A DNA stretch of 23,885 bases, taken from assembly GCA_946638265.1 (NCBI GenBank), contig CAMPBN010000004.1, positions 1 through 23,885 of the forward strand. Direction: 5' to 3'. This DNA is from an uncultured Bacillota bacterium. Lineage in GTDB: Bacteria; Bacillota; Clostridia; Peptostreptococcales; Anaerovoracaceae. Every line of letters starts with the position of its first letter. Position 1 is the stretch's first letter. The position numbers were made by a program, and so were the translations under genes. Positions 1-7,626 of this stretch are shown here, piece by piece. Under the pieces are notes generated by a model. That model was not told the origin of the DNA. It did not search any database and saw only the letters and a list, made by a program, of their open reading frames with translations.

Positions 1-1124
1 GCAAAAATCATCAAAAGACCGCGCTTGTGTACATCCATCCAGTGACGAAGGCGGTGTGCCTTCATGCTGCCGATATATACCACTTCTTCGGCTTTCTTGG
101 CGTTTTCGTCCTGCTTCACATCCACGCGATTAATCCAGCGGGCCATCTTGTCCGAAAAAGTCTTTTCGGCAGTCGCCAGCTTTGTTTTTACGGCTCGCAG
201 CTTTGCCTGAACCTTGCTGCGGGACTCATCCGAGAGAGTCGCTTCGCTGCCGTCAAATTTCATGGCAAGCTGATGCGACTGATCCGGCCGTTTCTGCTGC
301 ACTTCAAAGATGCCTGTTACAAAATACGCAATTGTATGGATAAAGGTCTTGGCCACTCTGAAACTTTCGATTGAAAATTTCTTGACTGCCACTACCACTT
401 TGTCGAAGAGATCCTCCTGCTGTTCAATCAGCTCGGTGTAAGTCTGTTCCACAATGTCCGGCGCATTTTCGATTTCGGTCTCCTGCGGCTTTTTTTCAAG
501 TGCCGGGTATTCTTCCATATCCTTGAAAGACACCTGACCTTCCAGCTGTTCGCCCGTCTCCGCTTCTGCCATCTTCTGCTGCTCCAGCTTTTCCAGTTCT
601 TCCTCCTGCTGCTTTTTCACGCGCAGCTGCACCGTATCGCGCGGTACCACATGTTCGATAGAAGGCGAAGGCGTTTTTTCCGGCTCCGGTTCATTATAAA
701 CTGCGAAAATTCCGCTTTCTGTCACCACCGGCTCTTCTTCCGGCTTTTTCTCCTGAACCATGTCCCTTTTCTTCCTTCTGGAAGATTTGCGGGCTGCCAG
801 CTCCTGACGCTGCCGCTCTTTTTCTTCGCTGATGCGTTTCAGCTCATCCTCGCCCGAAGTCTCGCTCACGCTGACTTTGTTGAGTTTTTCTTCTATGTGC
901 TTTCGCAGCTGCTCTCTGGCGACATCTTTGGTAAGACCTTCATATTCCGAAGGCAGGTCATGACCCTTGCTGATGGCAGCCAAAAACTCCTCACGCCTTT
1001 TCTGCTGGGCGGGAGTATGGGAAGCCTCTTCCTCTTGAAGGCCGTTCTCTGTTTCAAGACCCTCGGTCTGTGGCTTTTTCTTTATTTTTTTGTCTTTTCC
1101 TAATTTGCTAAAGATTTTTGCCAT
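1..1124 (-). CDS. Unrecognised Lys/Glu-rich protein, 3' end outside the window
   Basis: An open frame runs from ATG at 1124 (starting MAKIFSKLGKDKKIKKK) to the window edge without a stop, giving about 374 residues. I do not recognise the family. The first 250 or so residues are strongly charged, rich in Lys, Glu and Gln, and likely form coiled coil or disordered linker (for example KKQQEEELEKLEQQKM). A less charged part follows, with VVVAVKKFSIESFRVAKTFI and a Lys-rich helix. The last visible residues (HKRGLLMIFA) look like the start of a membrane segment after a positive stretch, so a large cytosolic N-terminal region anchored by a later helix is plausible. No Walker A motif, zinc motif or signal peptide is visible, so this is not the AAA+ helicase loader that might be expected after a DnaD gene. 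It overlaps the upstream gene by 25 bases, which points to co-transcription and translational coupling. Confidence 0.75.
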   Translation of the reverse strand, partial: MAKIFSKLGKDKKIKKKPQTEGLETENGLQEEEASHTPAQQKRREEFLAAISKGHDLPSEYEGLTKDVAREQLRKHIEEKLNKVSVSETSGEDELKRISEEKERQRQELAARKSSRRKKRDMVQEKKPEEEPVVTESGIFAVYNEPEPEKTPSPSIEHVVPRDTVQLRVKKQQEEELEKLEQQKMAEAETGEQLEGQVSFKDMEEYPALEKKPQETEIENAPDIVEQTYTELIEQQEDLFDKVVVAVKKFSIESFRVAKTFIHTIAYFVTGIFEVQQKRPDQSHQLAMKFDGSEATLSDESRSKVQAKLRAVKTKLATAEKTFSDKMARWINRVDVKQDENAKKAEEVVYIGSMKAHRLRHWMDVHKRGLLMIF

Positions 1125-2407
1125 TGTTTCGCTTCGCTCATCCTCTTTTCATAGCACGAGCATTTTTCTCCTGTTTCTCTAAATCCCGTATCCTTACATT
1201 CATCGCAATAGTAGCGGTCTTCCAGGTAATCTTCCGAAAATCCCGCCTTTTTCAAAAGCTTGTTGCTTTCCTCAAGGATGGCATCACATCTCTCTCTGAG
1301 GCGACTGCTTTCCTCCTTGTTTTTCCTGATAAGCGCCTTGGATATCTGCGGCACGATTTCTTTCAATTCGTTCTGAAGCTCCCCTATCTTCGGAACTTTT
1401 GCATAAACCTCTGCTCTTCTGGCTTTGGCCTCATCCGAAGCCTTTTGCCTCAGATATTCGTAATATTCGATGACCACTTTTCTGGAAACGGCCACCTCGT
1501 CGGCAGGGGCCGGTTTTCCGGCTTTGCCTTCTTTGCGCCTCCCCTCCAGCACCTTATCCACATATCTGATGTTCGGGTTGGAAATGCCGCTGGTAGCAGT
1601 GCATGCATCCAGAATCTCTTCCAGCGAAAAGCCGCCATCGTTAAACCAGCTGTCCATAATGCCTTCTTCAGCCTCCGTCGGATTTCTCATAAATCCAAGA
1701 GCCTTGAAAATTCTGCGGTGCAAGCTGTGCCGATTTTCGACTTCGTCGAGGTATTTTTCAATTTTTTCGGTATCTGTCAGACCCTTGCCTGCCCAGGCGC
1801 GTACCACCGCATCGATATAACGTATGCTTTCCTTGCCCAGGATATTTACACAATAGCTGTATGCATAGAGTATCATCTCGCTGCTGGCTGCATAGTCGCT
1901 GCGCCAATTACCGACAGTTTCGCATTCCATCGGAGTGATGGGCCTGCCCAGAATTTCCTGGATGGCCGCAAAAAGGTCTTTGAGCTCGGTGTCCACAAGT
2001 CGGTCCGCAACGGAAGATTTTTTTGTTCCTGTCGCGTTCTTTTTCTCTGCATCCCCGGCCTTTGAAGTATTTTTCGCATCTTTGCCGCAATAGAGAGCTT
2101 CCCGCGGGCTTAAGAACCGGATGTCATATCCGTCCTCTTTTTCGCCTTTGAAAATTCGCTCCACAAGCCCGCATTTTTCCCAGTATTCCCAGGCCTCATC
2201 CACAGTCTCCTGCGAAAGCAAAAGCTGATTTGCAAAAATACGCGGTTCCTCCGAAGCGCCATTTGCCGCATACATCTGTGCCAGCAGGTATACCTTCACA
2301 TAGTCCCCTTTGGCCGGCGCCATATATTCGCCGATGAAGATATTTTCTATGGCCGTATCCTTCAGATACCAATTTTTAGTTTTTGCATACGTAAAATTCA
2401 TTCGCAT
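1100..2407 (-). CDS. DnaD-like protein fused to a DnaI/DnaC-type N-terminal zinc domain, no AAA+ domain
   Basis: Predicted helicase-loading protein of 435 residues. Residues 4-100 resemble the DnaD-type N-terminal winged-helix region (MNFTYAKTKNWYLKDT onward). Two DnaB_2/DnaD-like repeats follow, at about 133-222 and 230-292, each ending in the family's aromatic signature (IRYIDAVVRAW and IRYVDKVLEGR). From about 312 the sequence switches to the style of DnaI/DnaC loader N-termini: YYEYLRQKASDEAKARR, then EVYAKVPKIGELQNEL, a coiled coil, then FSEDYLEDRYYCDECKDTG with C401, C404, C416 and C418 as a likely zinc site. In DnaI that domain contacts the replicative helicase and is followed by an AAA+ ATPase. 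Here the protein stops 17 residues after the last Cys. The start is ambiguous: ATG at 2407 lies closer to a weak GGA and directly follows the dnaB stop, and ATG at 2401 is also possible. The position after dnaB fits a loading role. Family assignment is from remembered motifs. Confidence 0.8.
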   Translation of the reverse strand: MRMNFTYAKTKNWYLKDTAIENIFIGEYMAPAKGDYVKVYLLAQMYAANGASEEPRIFANQLLLSQETVDEAWEYWEKCGLVERIFKGEKEDGYDIRFLSPREALYCGKDAKNTSKAGDAEKKNATGTKKSSVADRLVDTELKDLFAAIQEILGRPITPMECETVGNWRSDYAASSEMILYAYSYCVNILGKESIRYIDAVVRAWAGKGLTDTEKIEKYLDEVENRHSLHRRIFKALGFMRNPTEAEEGIMDSWFNDGGFSLEEILDACTATSGISNPNIRYVDKVLEGRRKEGKAGKPAPADEVAVSRKVVIEYYEYLRQKASDEAKARRAEVYAKVPKIGELQNELKEIVPQISKALIRKNKEESSRLRERCDAILEESNKLLKKAGFSEDYLEDRYYCDECKDTGFRETGEKCSCYEKRMSEAKQWQKSLAN

Positions 2408-2408
2408 T

Positions 2409-3758
2409 TTATTGCTGATCCATATTTCCCATAAAGGCGTCGCTGGCCTTGTCCGCAAACTTGGTGTATTTGCCCAGCCAGGTCAGTTCCACGGTTCTGG
2501 TCTCGCCACGACGGTTTTTAGCCACGATGACATCGCAAATGCCCGGCTTTTGGGAATTTTCTTTGGTGTAATAATCGTCTCTGTACAGGAAAATTACTAT
2601 ATCCGCATCCTGCTCGATGGAACCGGACTCTCGAAGGTCCGAAAGCATCGGCTTGTGATCGTTTCTTGACTCCACGGCACGGGAAAGCTGTGAAAGCACC
2701 AAAACCGGCACATCCAGCTCTCTTGCCAGAAGCTTGAGGGATCTGGATAATGTGGAAATTTCCTGCTGTCTGTTTTCGCTGCGTCCCGTCGTGCTCATGA
2801 GCTGCAGATAGTCTACAACGACCATATCCAGGCCTTTTTCTGCCTTGAGACGGCGGCATTTATTTTTTATTTCCATCATGCTGATGCCCGGAGTGTCATC
2901 AATAAAAATGCTCGCTCCGCTCAGCCTGTCACATGCCACATTGATATCTTCCCAATCTTTGGTATTCAGGTCGGCTTTTGCCAGTTTGCCGCTTTCCACC
3001 CTCGACTCCATGGAAATCATTCTTGCGCCCAGCTGCTCCTTGGACATTTCCAAAGAAAAGATGAGGACCGTGGCCTTGCCTTTGAGGGCTGCCTGCTGAG
3101 CGATATTCAGCGCAAAAGCAGTCTTTCCCATGGCAGGTCGCGCCGCGATGATTACCAGGTCCGACTTCTGAAAACCGTTCAGCATCTTGTCCAGATCCGT
3201 AAAACCGGAAGTCACGCCTACAATTTCGCCATCCATCTGGCTGATCTTGTCGATAATATCCATATTGATATCAATGATATCGCTTAAAGAGGCCAGTTCC
3301 TTGTACTGTCTCCCCTGTGAAATGCTGAATATACCGCCTTCCGCATAGTCCAAAATAGTCTCGGCATTAGTATCTCCGGCATAGCATTTGCTGATAATAT
3401 CATCTGACGTGGAGATCAGGTTTCGAAGTACTGCCCTTTCCGCCACGATTTTCCCGTATTCTTTGGCATTGGCAGTGCTGGGAACAAAAGATGCCAGGGA
3501 TGCCACATAGGCAGAGCCGCCGGCCATTTCCAGCGCACCTCTTTTTTTCAGCTCTTCACAAACTGTGAGAGTATCCACCGGGCTTGCTTTCTGATGAAGC
3601 TCGGTGATGGCCAAAAAGATTTCCCTGTGCATTGCACTGTAAAAATCTCTCGGCTTTACCACTTCCAACACATCGAGGAGAGCGTCTTTGTCCAGCATGG
3701 CTGCGCCAAGCACTGATTTTTCCGCATCCTCGCTATGAGGAGGAATTCTTTCCTGCAT
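2409..3758 (-). CDS. dnaB: Replicative DNA helicase DnaB
   Basis: Hexameric 5'-3' helicase that unwinds the replication fork (called DnaC in Bacillus subtilis), 449 residues, the usual length. The N-terminal helical domain begins MQERIPPHSEDAEKSVLGA, the standard opening of the family. The RecA-like C-terminal domain has Walker A at 206-213 (ARPAMGKT), Walker B around D316 (VVVDYLQLM), the conserved DLRESGSIEQDAD at 374-386, and the KNRRG loop at 414-418. No intein is present in the Walker A or DLRESG regions, where DnaB inteins often sit. The ribosome site AAGGAG lies 8 bases before ATG. The gene is 20 bases after rplI and essentially abuts the DnaD-like gene. The gdpP-rplI-dnaB order matches the B. 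subtilis yybT-rplI-dnaC operon. Confidence 0.97.
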   Translation of the reverse strand: MQERIPPHSEDAEKSVLGAAMLDKDALLDVLEVVKPRDFYSAMHREIFLAITELHQKASPVDTLTVCEELKKRGALEMAGGSAYVASLASFVPSTANAKEYGKIVAERAVLRNLISTSDDIISKCYAGDTNAETILDYAEGGIFSISQGRQYKELASLSDIIDINMDIIDKISQMDGEIVGVTSGFTDLDKMLNGFQKSDLVIIAARPAMGKTAFALNIAQQAALKGKATVLIFSLEMSKEQLGARMISMESRVESGKLAKADLNTKDWEDINVACDRLSGASIFIDDTPGISMMEIKNKCRRLKAEKGLDMVVVDYLQLMSTTGRSENRQQEISTLSRSLKLLARELDVPVLVLSQLSRAVESRNDHKPMLSDLRESGSIEQDADIVIFLYRDDYYTKENSQKPGICDVIVAKNRRGETRTVELTWLGKYTKFADKASDAFMGNMDQQ

Positions 3759-3778
3759 AAAATACTCCTTGCCCTATC

Positions 3779-4225
3779 TTACTGAATAGTTACATTTACC
3801 TTCAAAACGCCCTTCACACCCTGGAAAAGCTTTACTTCCAGCTGATATTCACCTTCATTTTTTATCGGGCCGTCCATTACGATATTTTTCTTGTCCACTT
3901 TAATCTTGTGCTGCTGCTCCAATGCTTCCGCCACATCTTTGGAAGTAATGGAACCGAAGAGTCTTCCTCCTTCGCCGCCCTTGGTCTTGATCTCTGTGGT
4001 AACTTTTTCAAGCTGAGCTGCCTTGGCTTCAGCTGCAGCCTTTTCAGCTGCTCTTTTCTCGGCTTCCATAGCCTTGGCCTTTTCGAGAGAGCGGACATTT
4101 CCGTCCGTTGCCTCCTTGGCCAGACCTCTCGGCAGCAGCATGTTGCGTGCATAACCATCGGAAACCTTCACTATTTCACCGGCCTTGCCGGTACCTTTTA
4201 CATCCTTTTCAAGTATTACTATCAT
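3779..4225 (-). CDS. rplI: 50S ribosomal protein bL9
   Basis: Large-subunit protein bL9, 148 residues, the normal size. The N-terminal domain carries the family signature (VILEKDVKGTGKAGEIVKV, then SDGYARNMLLPRGLA). A long Lys/Glu/Ala-rich connecting helix occupies about residues 42-75, and the C-terminal rRNA-binding domain includes GGEGGRLFGSIT. The start at 4225 was chosen over an in-frame ATG at 4255 because GGAGGGG lies 6 bases before it and the family begins there (MIVILEKDV). It sits 57 bases after gdpP and 20 before dnaB, so it is probably part of that operon. Confidence 0.97.
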   Translation of the reverse strand: MIVILEKDVKGTGKAGEIVKVSDGYARNMLLPRGLAKEATDGNVRSLEKAKAMEAEKRAAEKAAAEAKAAQLEKVTTEIKTKGGEGGRLFGSITSKDVAEALEQQHKIKVDKKNIVMDGPIKNEGEYQLEVKLFQGVKGVLKVNVTIQ

Positions 4226-4282
4226 TACTTTCCCCTCCGTTTTTTGATTTGGCAAATTGTTGCCATATATTCCAAGTTTGCT

Positions 4283-6280
4283 TTATTTTTCCTCTTCAGC
4301 TTCGGCGCTTTCCGCCGCTTTTCTGATAAGATTTTCGCGTCCGGCTTCATTTTGGATTTCAGCCAAGGTTTCTTCCACCTGCTCCGCGTCCATCTTGATG
4401 AAAGACTCGCCGCCTCTTGCGATAACAGCCTCTTCTTCCTTGGCCGCATCGGCGATTTCTCTTTCTTCCATGGTTTCTTCTATGCCCATGTCTGCAGGCG
4501 TAATGTGGCCTTTTTCAAGAAGCACCTCGAGGATCCTGTCCACCGTTTCTTCCGGCGGAAGATCTGACTGGGCTCCCGCTGTGGTCAAATGACCGCCGCC
4601 GCCCATTGCTTCCATGATCACCTGAACATTGATCTGCCCCAGAGATCTGGCGCTGACTACGGTCCTTCCCTTGGATGTGGTACCCACTACAAAGCTGGCC
4701 CTAACGCCACGAACATCCAAAAGTTCATCTGCCGCCTGCGAGTCCAGAATCTGCGCATCCACATGCTTGCCTTCCAGCACGGAAATGGCGATGGCTCCGT
4801 CAGAAAGGAATCTGGCGTTGGCCACGCACTTGGCTCTCAGCATGAAGGCTTGTGAATTCATCTGGAAGAAACGCTTTACGGTGGCAGTGTCCGCACCGGC
4901 TCTTCTGAGCCATGCCGCCGCCTCGAAAGTACGCACGCCGGTCTTCACGGCAAAGCTGTTGGTGTCTACCGTGATGCCTGCCAGCATTGCTTCCGCTTCG
5001 AATTTTGTAATCGGATTTTTCTTATCCGTCACATATTGAAGCATTTCGGCTATCAGCTCGGATGCCGAAGATGCATAAGATTCCATATATGGAAGAGCTG
5101 CGCCCTGGATAGCGTCTTCCGCTCTTCTGTGGTGGTCGATGATGGCAATGTCGCTACCCAGTTCCTTTGCTTTTTCCAAAAGCTCAGGCGACTCCACGTA
5201 TGAAGGCCTGTGTGTATCCACGATAACAAGAAGCGTCTTTTCATTGACTAAAGCCAATGCTTTTTCGGTTTTGATAAAGTCGTAAAGCTCTGAACTTACG
5301 GCCTGATTTACGATTTCCGTCAGGGTCTCGTTGTAGTAGTTCAGAACCAAATGGGCTTCCTTGCCACGCTGCATGGCAAAGCGATAAACGCCGATGGCCG
5401 AACCGAAAGAGTCCATGTCCGGATTTGCATGACCCATGACGATGACTTTCGAAGCCTGGTCCATCAGGCGTATCAGAGCATGAGCAACTATACGGGCTTT
5501 GCCCTTGTTACCTTTTTCCACTGCCTGAGCCTTACCGCCGTAGTACTCTATTTTTTCAGGCGATTTCAGCACCACCTGATCTCCGCCGCGACCCAGAGCC
5601 AAGTCCAACGCTTCGATGGCCAGCTGCTCTGTCTGAGTCAGGTTTTTACCGCCGCGGCCCAGTCCAATACTGATGGTCACAGGGAAATCCGACTCGCTTT
5701 CAATCTCTCTGATGCTGTCAAGAAGCGGGAATTTGGTTTCTATCATCTTGTCGCAATATTGGGATTCCAGCACCACCAGATATTGCTCGCCCTTTATCTT
5801 GGTCACCGAAGCGGCATTTCTTGCGAAAAACTGGCGAATGGTCTTGTCGATATCGCTGGTCAGTCCGGAGCGCTTTTCTTCGCTGTTGCTGTTAAGCAGC
5901 TCATTGAAATTATCCACGTTGACGATGGCCAGACAGGTTTTTTCGCCGTCATATTTTCTGCGATAAATTTCCTGCTGCGTTACATCGATGAAATACACGC
6001 AAAGCTGGCCCTCATCTCCCTCGGAGACCGGGCCTGCGGCAATGCGAAAATATTTTTCATTACGGTTGATGATCATCGGGGTTTCGCGCTCATCCAAAGA
6101 AAGTAAATCCTTGTAGCGGATACCCGTGAGGATGAAAATATCCGTATCTTCTATTGAATCATAAATGAAAACTTCTGAAATCCTGGGGCTCACACCGGTG
6201 ACTTTGCCTTCTGCATTAACCGTACAGGCAGGAAAAGGGAAGCCTTCCGTAAAAGCCGCTATATTCTGTTCTTTGAGCAT
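4283..6280 (-). CDS. gdpP: GdpP-type DHH/DHHA1 cyclic-di-AMP phosphodiesterase, apparently without membrane helices
   Basis: Predicted to hydrolyse the second messenger c-di-AMP to pApA. The 665-residue protein contains a PAS-like sensor at 1-100, a degenerate GGDEF domain at about 112-245 (GEQYLVVLE in place of GGDEF), a DHH domain at about 275-435 with GHANPDMDSFGSA (283-295), DTH (355-357) and DHH (382-384), and a DHHA1 domain ending in GGGGH (560-564). An acidic tail of about 75 residues follows. All visible catalytic metal-site motifs are intact. Known GdpP proteins carry two N-terminal membrane helices; this one starts in the PAS region. ATG at 6280 is preceded by AGAGGAG with good spacing. 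An in-frame extension to 6400 would add one weakly hydrophobic stretch, but it has no ribosome site and contains the candidate promoter. It is the first gene of the gdpP-rplI-dnaB group. Confidence 0.93.
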   Translation of the reverse strand: MLKEQNIAAFTEGFPFPACTVNAEGKVTGVSPRISEVFIYDSIEDTDIFILTGIRYKDLLSLDERETPMIINRNEKYFRIAAGPVSEGDEGQLCVYFIDVTQQEIYRRKYDGEKTCLAIVNVDNFNELLNSNSEEKRSGLTSDIDKTIRQFFARNAASVTKIKGEQYLVVLESQYCDKMIETKFPLLDSIREIESESDFPVTISIGLGRGGKNLTQTEQLAIEALDLALGRGGDQVVLKSPEKIEYYGGKAQAVEKGNKGKARIVAHALIRLMDQASKVIVMGHANPDMDSFGSAIGVYRFAMQRGKEAHLVLNYYNETLTEIVNQAVSSELYDFIKTEKALALVNEKTLLVIVDTHRPSYVESPELLEKAKELGSDIAIIDHHRRAEDAIQGAALPYMESYASSASELIAEMLQYVTDKKNPITKFEAEAMLAGITVDTNSFAVKTGVRTFEAAAWLRRAGADTATVKRFFQMNSQAFMLRAKCVANARFLSDGAIAISVLEGKHVDAQILDSQAADELLDVRGVRASFVVGTTSKGRTVVSARSLGQINVQVIMEAMGGGGHLTTAGAQSDLPPEETVDRILEVLLEKGHITPADMGIEETMEEREIADAAKEEEAVIARGGESFIKMDAEQVEETLAEIQNEAGRENLIRKAAESAEAEEEK

Positions 6281-6574
6281 TTTTTCTCCTCTGTCTCCGG
6301 GCGCATATGCCGGACGCGTGGTAAAAATACACATACTTATAGATGTTAAGATTATAGCACAACTCGCGCATAAAGTACACATTAAATCGCCGCAGAGCAC
6401 AGATGCCTACCGTGGGCTTAACGGTCTCTTCTGCCCCTGCAGCTCTCCAATTTTTATATATAATTACGTAGTTACACAAAATTTGTTTAGAGACGCGCCC
6501 GCGGGGTATCTATACTGTGGAAAACGATTTGACCTGAAAGACACACCTCTTTGAAAGATAAACTTTTTAACGAC
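6281..6574. other. Gene-less stretch upstream of gdpP
   Basis: No coding region is supported here between the rpsR terminator and gdpP. It holds the gdpP promoter candidate and ribosome site, an AT-rich run at 6451-6466 with TATAAT-like sequence on the plus strand, and one sequence at 6516-6524 (TGTGGAAAA) that is one base off a DnaA box. I see no strong hairpin or recognisable riboswitch in it. Confidence 0.6.
6351..6379 (-). promoter_or_regulatory. Candidate promoter for gdpP-rplI-dnaB
   Basis: On the minus strand a perfect TATAAT lies at 6351-6356. A weak TGTACT sits at 6374-6379 with 17-base spacing. Transcription would start near 6344, about 64 bases before the gdpP ATG. The -10 is convincing; the -35 matches only three of six positions, so an activator or another sigma factor may be involved. 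Confidence 0.5.
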
Positions 6575-6608
6575 AAAAAATCCCGACTCGTTTGAGTCGG
6601 GATTTTTA
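6575..6608 (-). terminator. Rho-independent terminator of rpsF-ssb-rpsR
   Basis: A hairpin with arms ATCCCGACTC and GAGTCGGGAT and a four-base loop (6590-6593), extended by flanking A/T pairs to about 14 base pairs. On the minus strand it is followed by a run of six T. It begins 13 bases after the rpsR stop. The A-run on the other side would let it work in both directions. Confidence 0.93.
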
Positions 6609-6620
6609 TTGCTTTTTGGA

Positions 6621-6860
6621 TTACTCAGCTGTGTAAGGAAGCAGAGCCATTACTCTTGCTCTCTTGATAGCAGTAGTTACCTCTCTCTGGTGCATTGCAC
6701 ATGTACCTGTGATTCTCTTAGGCAGAATCTTGCCTCTTTCGGTAACATACTTCTTGAGTTTTTCAACGTCTTTGTAATCTATTACTTCTGTTTTGTCGGC
6801 GCAGAACTGGCAAACCTTCTTGCGTCTCATTCCGCCACCGCGTCTTTTATTATCAATCAT
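6621..6860 (-). CDS. rpsR: 30S ribosomal protein bS18, zinc-ligand form
   Basis: Small-subunit protein that pairs with bS6 on the platform of the 30S subunit; 79 residues, normal length. The core KILPKRITGTC and the C-terminal RARVMALLPY are typical. Four potential metal ligands are present: C17 and C20 (CQFC), C54 and H57 (CAMH). This is the zinc-binding version of the protein, as opposed to the Cys-less version found in many bacteria. The ribosome site AAGGAG lies 7 bases before ATG. It is the last gene of the rpsF-ssb-rpsR operon, 26 bases after ssb, with a terminator just behind it. Confidence 0.97.
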   Translation of the reverse strand: MIDNKRRGGGMRRKKVCQFCADKTEVIDYKDVEKLKKYVTERGKILPKRITGTCAMHQREVTTAIKRARVMALLPYTAE

Positions 6861-6886
6861 GATGTTTCTCCTTTCCGAAAAATTAA

Positions 6887-7327
6887 CTAAAATGGCATAT
6901 CGTCATCTTTAAGTGCTTCGAATCCCGGTGGGAAGTCGTCTCCGCCTGCGCTCGGTGCCTCTGCTGCGCGATCGTTTCCATAAGATCTGCCGCCTGCATT
7001 GCCGCCGCTTTCGCTCTTGCTGCCCACGAATTCTACATTTTCTGCAACTACATCGGTAGTGTAAACCTTCTGGCCGTCCTTATTTGTATAAGAACCGGTC
7101 TGAATGCTGCCGCTGAGTCCGATGAGCTTTCCCTTTGTAAAATACTTTTCCAGAAATTCTGCTGTTTTGCCAAAGGCTACGCAGGAGACGAAGTCAGCTT
7201 CAGGCTGGCCCTCTCTCTTGATACGTCTGTCCACTGCAACGGTAAATCTTGCAATGCCCATTCCATTCGGATTGTATCTTACATCCGGGTCTCTCGTAAG
7301 TCTTCCGACCAATACTACACTATTCAT
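6887..7327 (-). CDS. ssb: Single-stranded DNA-binding protein
   Basis: Binds and protects single-stranded DNA during replication and repair; 146 residues. The OB fold occupies about 1-108, opening MNSVVLVGRLTRDPDVRY and including the family's FTVAVDRR. A Gly/Ser/Ala-rich flexible linker follows. The last residues, DDDMPF, are the acidic tail that recruits partner proteins, so the gene is intact. GGAGAGG precedes the ATG with 5-base spacing. It lies 11 bases after rpsF, in the operon order common to Firmicutes (rpsF-ssb-rpsR), which links replication-protein supply to ribosome synthesis. Confidence 0.97.
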   Translation of the reverse strand: MNSVVLVGRLTRDPDVRYNPNGMGIARFTVAVDRRIKREGQPEADFVSCVAFGKTAEFLEKYFTKGKLIGLSGSIQTGSYTNKDGQKVYTTDVVAENVEFVGSKSESGGNAGGRSYGNDRAAEAPSAGGDDFPPGFEALKDDDMPF

Positions 7328-7338
7328 ATTGACCTCTC

Positions 7339-7626
7339 CTACTGCTCATCTTTGTTGATGATGATGTGTCTCATTACGTTGTCGGAAATTCTGAGTCTTC
7401 TGTCGAGTTCTTTCGGCAGCTCAGGGTTTGCTTCGAAATCAACAACAACGTAGTAACCTTCGTTCTTCTTGTTGATTGGATAAGCAAGCTTTCTCATTCC
7501 CCAAACATCTGCATTGCCTACTGTTCCGTCTGCTCCGATGATGGACTTTACAGTCTCGATGGTAGCATCCTTCTTTTCGTCTTCCAATGCAGGATCGATA
7601 ATGAACATAACTTCGTACTTATTCAT
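7339..7626 (-). CDS. rpsF: 30S ribosomal protein bS6
   Basis: Small-subunit protein that forms a heterodimer with bS18; 95 residues, normal length. It opens MNKYEVMFIIDPALEDEKK and carries the expected GMRKLAYPINKKNEGYYVV region and the ending RLRISDNVMRHIII. The ribosome site AGGGAGGTG lies 5 bases from ATG and is one of the strongest in the window. It is the first gene of the operon, following a leader of about 100 bases that could carry the S6:S18 autoregulatory site. Confidence 0.97.
   Translation of the reverse strand: MNKYEVMFIIDPALEDEKKDATIETVKSIIGADGTVGNADVWGMRKLAYPINKKNEGYYVVVDFEANPELPKELDRRLRISDNVMRHIIINKDEQ

Noticed and set aside
651..2065. Plus-strand frames antisense to the DnaD-like gene and the left-edge gene
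   Set aside because: The minus strand carries coherent proteins with proper overlaps and domain motifs; the plus frames are Phe- and Leu-rich shadows.
2409..3758. Intein in dnaB
   Set aside because: The Walker A and DLRESG regions are continuous and the length of 449 residues is normal.
6281..6400. N-terminal extension of the GdpP protein with a possible membrane helix
   Set aside because: No ribosome site precedes ATG at 6400, the stretch contains a TATAAT promoter element, and its composition (Cys-rich, short hydrophobic run) does not resemble GdpP membrane helices.
6516..6524. Possible DnaA box (TGTGGAAAA) in the gene-less stretch near origin-linked genes
   Set aside because: It is a single site with one mismatch, with no cluster of boxes and no clear unwinding element, so it does not support an oriC call.
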